Source: a virus. From it: DNA of 64,000 bases. The notes under the pieces were generated by a model. The model searched no databases, had not been told where the DNA came from, and saw nothing but the letters and a program-made list of their open reading frames with translations. The translations under genes and the position numbers were made by a program. The stretch is taken from IMG/VR virus record IMGVR_UViG_3300028299_000132, positions 1 to 64,000 of that record. One strand, given 5' to 3'. Below, one piece after another: positions 26,082 to 34,449 of the stretch; position 1 is the stretch's first letter, and each line of letters starts with the position of its first letter.

Positions 26082-28201
26082 GAAGCAGCTGGACCTGTTA
26101 CCTCAGGAACAACTAGTTTTGGTGGTGTAATATTTTCACCTGGTGGTTTAGGAGCTGTTGGTGGAATAACTGGACCCCATCCAAGATTTAATTTTAGTTG
26201 AATAACATTACTAACATTAGAAATATCAGTTAGATTCTTTATTTTACTAATATGTACTCTTTCAATAACATATGTATTATCATAATTATAATATATTGAT
26301 AATCCAAGTTTGAGTATCTGATTTCTTATATTATTTTTCTCGTTTGTTGATAATCCATCTTTCATATAAATTATAACATTTCTATAATAGTCTATATCAG
26401 ATTGATCCTTTATTGGTCTAAGAGGAAGATTTTCTTCCTTAAATGGACTTCTACTGTTTTTTTTATCATCAACTAGATATTTTTTAACTTCTTTTTGAGT
26501 TTTTACAGAAGAATCTAATTTTGGATCTTCTTCAACCTCCGTTATTATTTCTTCACTATCATCCAAGAAATCAACATCTTCAAATATTCTGAATTTTCCA
26601 GAATATAATAAAGTTCTTGTATCATTTCCAACAACGGTTAGATAAAAATTATCAAAATCATTATCATATATTTTTTTTATTAATCTAACATCACTTTCTT
26701 GTATTTTATATACAACTGTTCCTAATTTTATATTATTTTGATCACTTTCATAGAATATTTGTTTTTCTATCATTTCTGTATCAGACTTAAATATTAATGT
26801 TAGTTTAGCGTTACTTAAAACATCTGTTAAATCATATGGTTCTGGAACACTATCTTTAGTTATTTGTCTACTTATTTTAAATTTTATAACATTATCAAAC
26901 GGTGTAAGTAATATTGTTAATTTTCCAATAGCTTTGTATTCACTAGATCCACTACTACTTCTAGTACTATTTATAAGAACTTTGTAGTTACTTATTAATA
27001 ATGGATATGGAACTTTTGTTATTCCATATGTATTTGAATATTTTAAATTAGGATTTTCAACATATTTATCAGATCTATAATTATAAATCTTTGGTTTTGT
27101 TATAGTATCTATTTGTAATCTAGATAGTTTCTTACCATATTTGAATAAATTAGAAGTTAAACCAATTGACGATCTCCTAATAATACTACTATTATCAACC
27201 AAATCTTTTATATGCATTTCAACATCTATCGCAGCGGTTGTGTTTGAGTATTTAAATATAGGTCTATATTCAACTTTTTGAGCGAAATTCTCAGTTACTA
27301 AAAATTTAACAGGAAATCCACTTTGAACATTCTCTTCATATAATGTAATAATATATTCTATGTTTATTTTTCTTCCTCTTTCTTCTAACTCTCTAACGAA
27401 GTTATCTAAATTCTCATTGGAATCATTATAAAACCCATATATTTCAAAGAAATCCCAAGTATCAGATTCTTGTATTGTTACACCTAATGATTGATATTCC
27501 GCAGTCTTTGATAAACTAGTTTTGAATGTATCACCAATATAGAAATAATTAGTACCAAGTACATTCTCTTTACTTATAATAAATGAAAAATCTATAAATA
27601 TAGGAGTGTTTAAATTAAGACCACCTAATGTTATATTTGAATTTATAGAATTATCTATTGGTCTATTGTTATCAGAATTTACTAATCTCTGATTAGATAC
27701 TATATCAATAGATGGTATTGATAATTCTATATATTTTCCCCATTCTTTTTCACCATATTTAAAAGGAGAACCTATCTGCATTATTTTCTCTATGTTTGGA
27801 TCACTTTTGTCATAATAATAATTTGAGAACCAACATAATTTCTTTGTTTCATAATCGTAACAATATACTTTAAATAAAAATCCTACATAATCATCAAAAT
27901 TATAATTGAATGGAAAATTAATATTTATTTTATCATATTGTATAGGTGCTGAAAAATAATCTTGAATCTTTAGAAAATTAAATTTACTAGAATCATATTT
28001 AGCGTATTTTTTTAAAACTGGGTCAACATTAAACAATGTATAATCAATAATATTGTTATTAGATGAAACAGATACGAAATTTCTAGTCTGTGTTTTTAAG
28101 TTTGACCACACTGAGTAATTTTCAGATATGCTACCATTTGAATATATCCATTCTATTAATACATCCTCTTGTATATTTATGAATTTTTTATTTTCACTCA
28201 T
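26078..28201 (-). CDS. Putative virion structural protein, 707 aa
   Basis: A long beta-rich, Asn/Tyr/Ser-rich protein without signal peptide or enzyme motif, ending in a proline-rich tail (VIPPTAPKPPGENITPPK). Composition and size fit a tail, baseplate or fibre component. Its neighbours are lipoprotein and sheath genes. Its stop shares a TTAA with the convergent tagged gene at 26078-26081. No family recognised. Confidence 0.6.
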   Translation of the reverse strand: MSENKKFINIQEDVLIEWIYSNGSISENYSVWSNLKTQTRNFVSVSSNNNIIDYTLFNVDPVLKKYAKYDSSKFNFLKIQDYFSAPIQYDKININFPFNYNFDDYVGFLFKVYCYDYETKKLCWFSNYYYDKSDPNIEKIMQIGSPFKYGEKEWGKYIELSIPSIDIVSNQRLVNSDNNRPIDNSINSNITLGGLNLNTPIFIDFSFIISKENVLGTNYFYIGDTFKTSLSKTAEYQSLGVTIQESDTWDFFEIYGFYNDSNENLDNFVRELEERGRKINIEYIITLYEENVQSGFPVKFLVTENFAQKVEYRPIFKYSNTTAAIDVEMHIKDLVDNSSIIRRSSIGLTSNLFKYGKKLSRLQIDTITKPKIYNYRSDKYVENPNLKYSNTYGITKVPYPLLISNYKVLINSTRSSSGSSEYKAIGKLTILLTPFDNVIKFKISRQITKDSVPEPYDLTDVLSNAKLTLIFKSDTEMIEKQIFYESDQNNIKLGTVVYKIQESDVRLIKKIYDNDFDNFYLTVVGNDTRTLLYSGKFRIFEDVDFLDDSEEIITEVEEDPKLDSSVKTQKEVKKYLVDDKKNSRSPFKEENLPLRPIKDQSDIDYYRNVIIYMKDGLSTNEKNNIRNQILKLGLSIYYNYDNTYVIERVHISKIKNLTDISNVSNVIQLKLNLGWGPVIPPTAPKPPGENITPPKLVVPEVTGPAAS

Positions 28202-28222
28202 TATAATTAAATGATTTTAGAC

Positions 28223-28232
28223 TATATATTAA
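28223..28232 (-). promoter_or_regulatory. Candidate phage promoter TTAATATATA
   Basis: Exact minus-strand copy 21 bases upstream of the ATG at 28201. Confidence 0.48.
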
Positions 28233-28250
28233 ATAATGTATATTCAAAAT

Positions 28251-28287
28251 AAAAAAAAGGTCTGTTCAATGAACAGACCTTTTTTTT
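28251..28287 (-). terminator. Rho-independent terminator
   Basis: GGTCTGTTCA (28259-28268) pairs with TGAACAGACC (28270-28279) with A- and T-runs on both sides. It begins at the stop of the 67-residue gene and would end its transcript just before the promoter of the 707-residue gene. Confidence 0.88.
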
Positions 28288-28489
28288 AATTCATAAGTTT
28301 GAAAGGTTTTAACTTATTTTTTAATTCATCGTTACTAACTAAATCTGCATATCCATCCGCTTTTTCATAAGCATCTGATTCAGTTAAAGCTTTAACATAA
28401 AATTGAAGGATTTCACCACTCGTAAGTGTGATATCCACAAACCAATATCTAATTGGTTGTTCCTGGTTTTCGTGTTTTTTGTTTTCCAT
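28286..28489 (-). CDS. Hypothetical protein, 67 aa
   Basis: Small protein with a beta-rich core (RYWFVDITLTSGEILQFYVKAL) followed by a helix. Unrecognised. Its start codon is inside a perfect inverted repeat (28487-28519) and its stop abuts a strong terminator, so it is a monocistronic unit with an unusual 5' leader. Confidence 0.7.
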   Translation of the reverse strand: MENKKHENQEQPIRYWFVDITLTSGEILQFYVKALTESDAYEKADGYADLVSNDELKNKLKPFKLMN

Positions 28490-28519
28490 AATTTTTCAGA
28501 TTAAATCTGAAAAATTATG
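28487..28519 (-). promoter_or_regulatory. Perfect 33-bp inverted repeat covering the start codon
   Basis: CATAATTTTTCAGATT and its exact reverse complement are separated by one base. In the mRNA this is a hairpin that includes the ATG and where the ribosome would bind; as DNA it could be an operator. Confidence 0.6.
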
Positions 28520-28545
28520 ATGAATCTAGTTTTTTCATATTATTG

Positions 28546-28555
28546 TATATATTAA
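28546..28555 (-). promoter_or_regulatory. Candidate phage promoter TTAATATATA
   Basis: Exact minus-strand copy 57 bases upstream of the ATG at 28489; the inverted repeat lies between it and the gene. Confidence 0.45.
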
Positions 28556-28569
28556 TAATAAATAAAAGT

Positions 28570-29412
28570 TTATTTTCTACCCCCAGATTTATTCAGAACC
28601 GATTTACTTGGTGCAGAATAAGAATTTGATTTAGTTGGGGAATAGTTACTTTTAGTTGGCTGGGTTCTTTGGTACTGAGATGGTTGAGTTCTAGTAGGTT
28701 GAGTTTGTTTGTAAGTGGGTGTAGTTATAGTTGGGTGTGTAGTTTTTATTGGAGTTGGTCTAGTATATTTTGGTATTGTAGTTGGTCTAGTATATTCATT
28801 ATTACTTTTTGGTTGTCTATAAGTAGGTGATGTATAATTTTGTATTTTGTTTTGGGGTTTCTGTCTTTGATTTTGAATAACTGGTTTTTGTTGGATAGTT
28901 TTTTGATTTTGTGGATTTTGATTTCCACCACCATATCTTCTACCATAATAAGAATTAGTGTAACCATTATTCCAATTGTTATGATGATTCCAATAATATC
29001 TGTAAGGATAATAATATGGATAGTAACCATAATAATATGGATAATACCCATAAGGATAATAATTATAATAGTATGGGTAATATGGATAATTGTACCAATA
29101 TGTGTAATATGGTGACCAATAGTAATAATTTGGAGTTAAATTAAAACTTATGTAAATATTATAATTTGGTTCTGTTTCATATTGTTGATATCCAGATTGA
29201 TACGAATCAGATTGTGATGATTTATCTTCTGTGTAATCATCATAATAAGTTTTATTTTCATCAACATACTGTGCTGTATCATTTTTCTGTGATTGATATG
29301 ACATCATTCTGATTTCTTCTCTAGTTTTATAAGTTGGTTGAACAACTTTTTGTGAACAACTCATCGTAATGAATGAAGATAGAATTACGATGATGAAATA
29401 TATTTTTTTCAT
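28570..29412 (-). CDS. Tyr-rich putative lipoprotein, 280 aa
   Basis: An N-terminal signal peptide (MKKIYFIIVILSSFITMSC) ends in a lipobox-like Cys19, suggesting export and lipidation by the host. A Tyr-rich low-complexity zone follows (about 85-145, repeated YYPYYY), and then a Gln/Pro/Thr-rich tail with many TxPT units. No enzyme domain. Phage lipoproteins can act in superinfection exclusion or lysis; which applies here is unknown. ATAATATATA lies about 15 bases upstream. Confidence 0.7.
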   Translation of the reverse strand: MKKIYFIIVILSSFITMSCSQKVVQPTYKTREEIRMMSYQSQKNDTAQYVDENKTYYDDYTEDKSSQSDSYQSGYQQYETEPNYNIYISFNLTPNYYYWSPYYTYWYNYPYYPYYYNYYPYGYYPYYYGYYPYYYPYRYYWNHHNNWNNGYTNSYYGRRYGGGNQNPQNQKTIQQKPVIQNQRQKPQNKIQNYTSPTYRQPKSNNEYTRPTTIPKYTRPTPIKTTHPTITTPTYKQTQPTRTQPSQYQRTQPTKSNYSPTKSNSYSAPSKSVLNKSGGRK

Positions 29413-29456
29413 ATTCTTTTGTTTTTTATATATTATACAACAATTATCATACCAAA

Positions 29457-30401
29457 TTATGTGAATTTTATTTTATTTATAACAAAATCAATTAATTCAT
29501 CACTATCTAAATCAATAATATCATTCTCCCATATGGTTATAAGTTTATATCCTTTAGATTCAGCGTATTTCTTTTTTATTCTATCTTTATTCCATATTGT
29601 TACAGCTCTAACTTTTTTGAATGGAAATTCCATAACATCACTTTTTGAATACTTTTTTGGATTCGCGTGCCAAAAATCATCGTTCACTTCTATTAAAATA
29701 TATGTATTATCTAATTTTAAATCAAATTTTTTTATACCTATTTTAAAGTTTTTAGTATATGTTAGGTTCAATTTATCTAGACATGATGAGACTTTTGATT
29801 CAATTGGTTTGTGATTATTCATTATTTCATTTTTTTCCTCATCTATTAGATTATTCCAATGGGTGTAATATACCCCAATCAATTTTCTGAATTCACTTTC
29901 TAATACATCATCATTTTTTAATAAATTCATATCAATATTTTTATTGAAGAATAATTCATTTTTAATCCATTCATAATGTTCTTTATTATCTGATAAATTG
30001 TTTTCAACACCTTTTTTATGAGAGTATTCTTTTTTTCTTTTTATTGATTCTAATTTTGATATGTTATCAACTCCATATTTATCTAAACATGTTTTTTTGT
30101 ATTTTTTTGATGATATTAATTTAGAACTTTTTTTCAAGTCTCTTTTTTTTATCTCAAAATGATCTAATAAGAATAATATATTTCTATAACTTATCCCGTA
30201 TTCTTTTCTTATGTCTGGGAGACTATTCAACTTTATAATATATTCATTATATAAATTATTCTTGTTACTCAAAATAGGAAAATTATAACTTATATAAACC
30301 AATTTTGTATTATAATCATCATTGAGGTTATTTCTATCACATCTATAGATATGATGACCATCATATCTATTTATTTTCTTCTTACAAAAGGGACATCTCA
30401 T
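29457..30401 (-). CDS. Free-standing homing endonuclease, Vsr-like, 314 aa
   Basis: Start chosen at 30401 (MRCPFCKKKINRYDGHHIY), which opens a Cys/His zinc motif and has AATATATAAT just upstream; an in-frame ATG at 30464 is less likely. One KYGVDNIS-type repeat, then a Vsr-like nuclease core (KKFDLKLDNTYILIEVNDDFWH ... KLITIWENDI) with the acidic residues expected of PD-(D/E)XK enzymes. Lies divergently upstream of the tail sheath gene, typical of endonucleases that sit beside conserved phage genes. Confidence 0.8.
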   Translation of the reverse strand: MRCPFCKKKINRYDGHHIYRCDRNNLNDDYNTKLVYISYNFPILSNKNNLYNEYIIKLNSLPDIRKEYGISYRNILFLLDHFEIKKRDLKKSSKLISSKKYKKTCLDKYGVDNISKLESIKRKKEYSHKKGVENNLSDNKEHYEWIKNELFFNKNIDMNLLKNDDVLESEFRKLIGVYYTHWNNLIDEEKNEIMNNHKPIESKVSSCLDKLNLTYTKNFKIGIKKFDLKLDNTYILIEVNDDFWHANPKKYSKSDVMEFPFKKVRAVTIWNKDRIKKKYAESKGYKLITIWENDIIDLDSDELIDFVINKIKFT

Positions 30402-30480
30402 AAAATTATATATTTTACAGAAAAGATGGATTTTTTCTAATTTATCAGTATGAAAATCAGACAAAAAATGAAAAAAAATA

Positions 30481-30490
30481 TTAATATATA
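30481..30490 (+). promoter_or_regulatory. Candidate phage promoter for the tail sheath gene
   Basis: Exact TTAATATATA on the plus strand, 53 bases upstream of the ATG at 30544, in a non-coding A-rich leader. Confidence 0.48.
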
Positions 30491-30543
30491 AGAAAAAAAG
30501 TAAATTATATTCTAGAAATATAATAAAAAAAAATCTTAATTAT

Positions 30544-33500
30544 ATGCCAATTAGTGATAGAAATTTAGGAAAATACAAAGTTCCTGGGATCTATATTGAA
30601 GAAGTTGATGAGTCAGTGATACAATTACCGATTCAAGAAGTTCTAATAAACTTAGTTCCAGGATTTTCAAAAAAGGGACCATTTAATAAACCTGTTAAGG
30701 TTAACACAAAACAGGATTTTGAAAAAATATTTGGAACCATTGATAAAGGCCTTGAAACAAAAGGATCATTCTTCCATAGAACAGTAAATACTATGTTGGA
30801 ACAAGGTCCAGTATGGGCACTTAATTTATTAAGTACAGATCCAACAAGGGATAAATTAAAATGGAAATCAATTTCCGCGTCATCCCAATATGATAATGGT
30901 TCACTTGTTTCTTCACCATACGAAAATTTCTTTAATAGACAGGATTTCTGGGAAAGAGATCCAGATTCTTTTAATGACATCGTTGTCGCGAACAATAGTG
31001 GTAGTGAAGATACGGAAAGATTGTTACATATAACAAATATGTCAGATAGAACTATAACAACATTTTTATTTAAATCTAGTGCAAAAGGATTTGATGTTAC
31101 CGCTGAACAATGGTATGGTGGTAGAGATAAAGTTCCATTATTTATGTTTCCAAAAGATTGGATTTCTGATTATATGATTAGTGTTTTAGTTGTCTATGGT
31201 GACTGGACAAATTATGATGATTTGAGTTCCGATTCAATATGGAGTACATATTTTAATTCAACTGGTTTAATAAAATCAAAAGTTGAGACTTTCGCTAATC
31301 ATAATCTAGTTACAACATTAGCGTTTTATGATGTATCATTGATTCCAGGATTTAAAGATCTGAATAACAGAAATATGTATATTAAAGATGTTATAAACAA
31401 CGACACTGACAAGACAGGTTTATTCTGTACTTATAATGAAGATGAATTATTAAATTCAGATTATTATAAAGGTAAACTAGATTTACTTGGTCAAACTTTA
31501 GTTGGGAATGAAACAAAAAAGGTTATAGATTTCCTATCTTACAATGAATCTATAAGTGAATATTTAACATTTACTGAGAAAAATTTGAATTCTGTTGGTA
31601 ATACATTCGCGAATTATGGTACAGTGCCAATTGATTTTGACACAGCGTGGCTTTCTGGTAGAACTGGTAGTTGGACGAATTGGTATACTGGTGGTATAAC
31701 AGCGACAACATCATCGTCATTAACAACAAATATGGTAACTTGTGATGGAACTAATATTACTTTAGCAGCTACTACGAATTTGAGTGTCAACGATGTTATT
31801 TATTTTGATAAAAATTTTTCAATTATTGAAAGAACAAAAGCGTATTATGTAAAAACCATTGGTGGTAGTGTTATAACAGTATCAACAGAAAGAGGCGGAC
31901 CAGCGGTAACAAATATTGTTACTGGTTCAACAACTGATGTTAATTTATATAAAATAGCTTATGGTTTTGATAATAACGGTGGAACTGGTTATTACAATAT
32001 AGGATCTACTAGATATTATTTAACTGGTGTAACAGATGCGTTCTTAAATCCATTTACTATTTCAACCTCATCATCTACTTATAGTAGAATTGATGTATTA
32101 TATCTAAATAGTGATAATACATCAGTAAAAACACTACAAGGGACTCAGGTTATTGGAACCGCTCCATCGTTACCAAATTATATTTTAAATAATACCAATT
32201 CTATAATTTTAGGATCATTGAAAACTACATATACTGATGGTGTTTGGAGTTTCACATATAGTGGTGTAACAGTTGATAATAATGGGTATATTCCACTAGG
32301 AACAAGTTATATTACAACAAATAGTGGTACAACAACCGCCGGAGTTAACTATTTAGATTTGATATTTACCGGTACATATGGTTCATCTAGTGATTGGACA
32401 AATTACACAAAATTAAGAAATCTCAAAATATATAACGAATTATCCACAAAATTGGCTTCTGGAAAGGGTGTTATGATTAAAACAAATGGTTATAAATTTG
32501 AAATCTCATCACCGTCCTCATATGACGCTACGGTATCAGACAACGCTAGATTAAGAATCTATTTTGATGATACCGAATCACCATATGATTATTTTGATAC
32601 ATCAACAAATAGTTTCATATTGTATTACATAAATGATGAATTTATGGTAGGTGATGGTAGTGTATCTACATTTACAACATCAATGAAACCACAGGTAGAA
32701 TCAACAGAGGGTATCATCTCTACATATTCATCATTATATACATCTTATTATGATGGGTTAATTAATAATGGTGATTATTTCTTTATCAATAACGATAGTG
32801 GCAGTACTGGAACCGATAATAGAATATATATGAAGATGTATTTCGCTCCATTATTAACAGTAAATTTTTATGATGACGCGGAAATGACATCATCATATTC
32901 AATTTCTGGATTTGATACAAATTATGGTAGTGAACTAATAGTTTATTCTGATAAATCTAATTGGAAACAGACAATTGAAATTGAAAAACCATCAACTATA
33001 ATAGATACAACAAATACTACAGTAATTTATGTTAATAAGACTAGATATTCAGAAATAACAAAGGGTAGTTTCTTGGAAGCGTATTATGATACTTCATATT
33101 ATGATTCTCCAGGTACTGGGTATCTAAATGGTGAAGTTCCTAAAAAGTTTACAAGAATTGTTAATGTTCTTAACGATACAGTTGATACAACATTGAAAAT
33201 TCTTTATACTGACGCTCCAATTAAGATAAACTATATAGTAACAACTGGTTCTACAAATGACTATTATACAACCGCTTATTCTTCAATTGATAATTATGTG
33301 ACAGATTATAAGGGAGTCGCGATAACACCATTTATTATTCATTCGGATTCTATTCCAAACGCCACAGAAGCTAGACAAACATCAATTCTAAATGTTATCG
33401 CTAGTGGAACTAGATTAGCGAAAGGATTAACTAACAAGAATAGAATCTCATGGAGATATCTAGTTGATTCATTTGGAATGGGGTTGATCGCGAATTCTAA

Positions 33501-34350
33501 ACAACAACTAGTGGATCTTTGTGGTAAAAAAATAAATTCATTAGGATTCTTGAATATGCCAAGTGCGAAATTGTTTAAGAAATCTTCTAATCCAAGTTTC
33601 GTAAATTCTGATAATTCTTTAAATATGGAGTATATCAAAGAAGGTGCAGACACGAGTAAAAATCCAGATTTCTATTACTCATTTGGTGAAGGAGTTGGAC
33701 AATCTTGTGTATCTTATTGGTTCCCATATATTAAAACAGATCAAGAATCTACAAAATTTATTCCACCATCTGGTGAAATAGCTAAAACATTTATGGGTAA
33801 ATTTACAACCATAAACGCTAGTATTAAACCTTGGACTATTCTTGGTGGTGTTATAAGAGGTAAACTATTAAATGTTAGAGAAACCGAAATCAGATTCACA
33901 TACGATGATTTAGAATCATTGAATGAAATGAACTCAAATCCAATTGATTATGTTGAAAACTATGGATATATAATCAATAGTGATAATACCGCTCAAGTTT
34001 ATCCATATTCTTCTTTAAGTCTAATTCACTCAAGAGAAGTCCTAATTGAACTTGAAAATAGATTATATGATATGTTACTTAACTATCACTGGAGATTTAA
34101 CACCCCAGAAATTCGCTCTGAAATCAAATACAGAGCAGATCAGATTTGTAAAGAATTGAGAGAATCTGACGCGTTGTATGCTTACAGAAATGTATGTGAT
34201 AAGACAAACAATACAGATTATATAATTGGCTTACAAATGGGGATACTTGACACGTACTGCGAAGTAATCAAGGGTATGGGTATTATTGTAAATCAAATTA
34301 CCATTCTCAAGAAAGGTACTATAGAATCTTCGGGGTTCTTAACACCATAA
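30544..34350 (+). CDS. 18: Contractile tail sheath protein (gp18-like), enlarged
   Basis: 1268 residues. N-terminal YKVPGIYIEEVDES and LVPGFSKKGPFN and a C-terminal domain (SLSLIHSREVLIELENRLYDML, YRADQICKELRESDALYAY, TYCEVIKGMGIIVNQITILKKG) match the two conserved ends of T4-type sheath proteins. Known sheaths are around 400-700 residues; the extra mass is a Ser/Thr/Asn-rich central region (roughly residues 370-900) that looks like inserted beta domains exposed on the sheath surface. Polymerises around the tail tube and contracts. Followed by a strong terminator. Confidence 0.9.
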   Translation: MPISDRNLGKYKVPGIYIEEVDESVIQLPIQEVLINLVPGFSKKGPFNKPVKVNTKQDFEKIFGTIDKGLETKGSFFHRTVNTMLEQGPVWALNLLSTDPTRDKLKWKSISASSQYDNGSLVSSPYENFFNRQDFWERDPDSFNDIVVANNSGSEDTERLLHITNMSDRTITTFLFKSSAKGFDVTAEQWYGGRDKVPLFMFPKDWISDYMISVLVVYGDWTNYDDLSSDSIWSTYFNSTGLIKSKVETFANHNLVTTLAFYDVSLIPGFKDLNNRNMYIKDVINNDTDKTGLFCTYNEDELLNSDYYKGKLDLLGQTLVGNETKKVIDFLSYNESISEYLTFTEKNLNSVGNTFANYGTVPIDFDTAWLSGRTGSWTNWYTGGITATTSSSLTTNMVTCDGTNITLAATTNLSVNDVIYFDKNFSIIERTKAYYVKTIGGSVITVSTERGGPAVTNIVTGSTTDVNLYKIAYGFDNNGGTGYYNIGSTRYYLTGVTDAFLNPFTISTSSSTYSRIDVLYLNSDNTSVKTLQGTQVIGTAPSLPNYILNNTNSIILGSLKTTYTDGVWSFTYSGVTVDNNGYIPLGTSYITTNSGTTTAGVNYLDLIFTGTYGSSSDWTNYTKLRNLKIYNELSTKLASGKGVMIKTNGYKFEISSPSSYDATVSDNARLRIYFDDTESPYDYFDTSTNSFILYYINDEFMVGDGSVSTFTTSMKPQVESTEGIISTYSSLYTSYYDGLINNGDYFFINNDSGSTGTDNRIYMKMYFAPLLTVNFYDDAEMTSSYSISGFDTNYGSELIVYSDKSNWKQTIEIEKPSTIIDTTNTTVIYVNKTRYSEITKGSFLEAYYDTSYYDSPGTGYLNGEVPKKFTRIVNVLNDTVDTTLKILYTDAPIKINYIVTTGSTNDYYTTAYSSIDNYVTDYKGVAITPFIIHSDSIPNATEARQTSILNVIASGTRLAKGLTNKNRISWRYLVDSFGMGLIANSKQQLVDLCGKKINSLGFLNMPSAKLFKKSSNPSFVNSDNSLNMEYIKEGADTSKNPDFYYSFGEGVGQSCVSYWFPYIKTDQESTKFIPPSGEIAKTFMGKFTTINASIKPWTILGGVIRGKLLNVRETEIRFTYDDLESLNEMNSNPIDYVENYGYIINSDNTAQVYPYSSLSLIHSREVLIELENRLYDMLLNYHWRFNTPEIRSEIKYRADQICKELRESDALYAYRNVCDKTNNTDYIIGLQMGILDTYCEVIKGMGIIVNQITILKKGTIESSGFLTP

Positions 34351-34370
34351 CCTATCTAATTAATTTTACT

Positions 34371-34402
34371 AAAAAAGGGAACAGAAATGTTCCCTTTTTT
34401 TA
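34371..34402 (+). terminator. Rho-independent terminator after the sheath gene
   Basis: GGGAACA (34377-34383), a GAAA tetraloop, TGTTCCC (34388-34394), then a T-run. It lies 20 bases after the stop. Confidence 0.9.
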
Positions 34403-34430
34403 TTTTTAGACCTGTTCATTTTTATATATA

Positions 34431-34447
34431 GGAGTAAAAGATACTCC
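34431..34447 (+). promoter_or_regulatory. Hairpin sequestering the Shine-Dalgarno of the endonuclease gene
   Basis: GGAGTA (34431-34436) and TACTCC (34442-34447) pair around a 5-base loop, so the GGAG ribosome site is in a stem that ends two bases before the ATG at 34450. TATATATA precedes it. In T4, some late and intron-encoded genes are silenced in early transcripts by such a hairpin. Confidence 0.55.
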
Positions 34448-34449
34448 AT

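Noticed and set aside
28746-29115. Extra ORFs overlapping the Tyr-rich lipoprotein gene
   Set aside because: They are Ile-rich shadows produced by the biased codon pattern in the Tyr-rich region.
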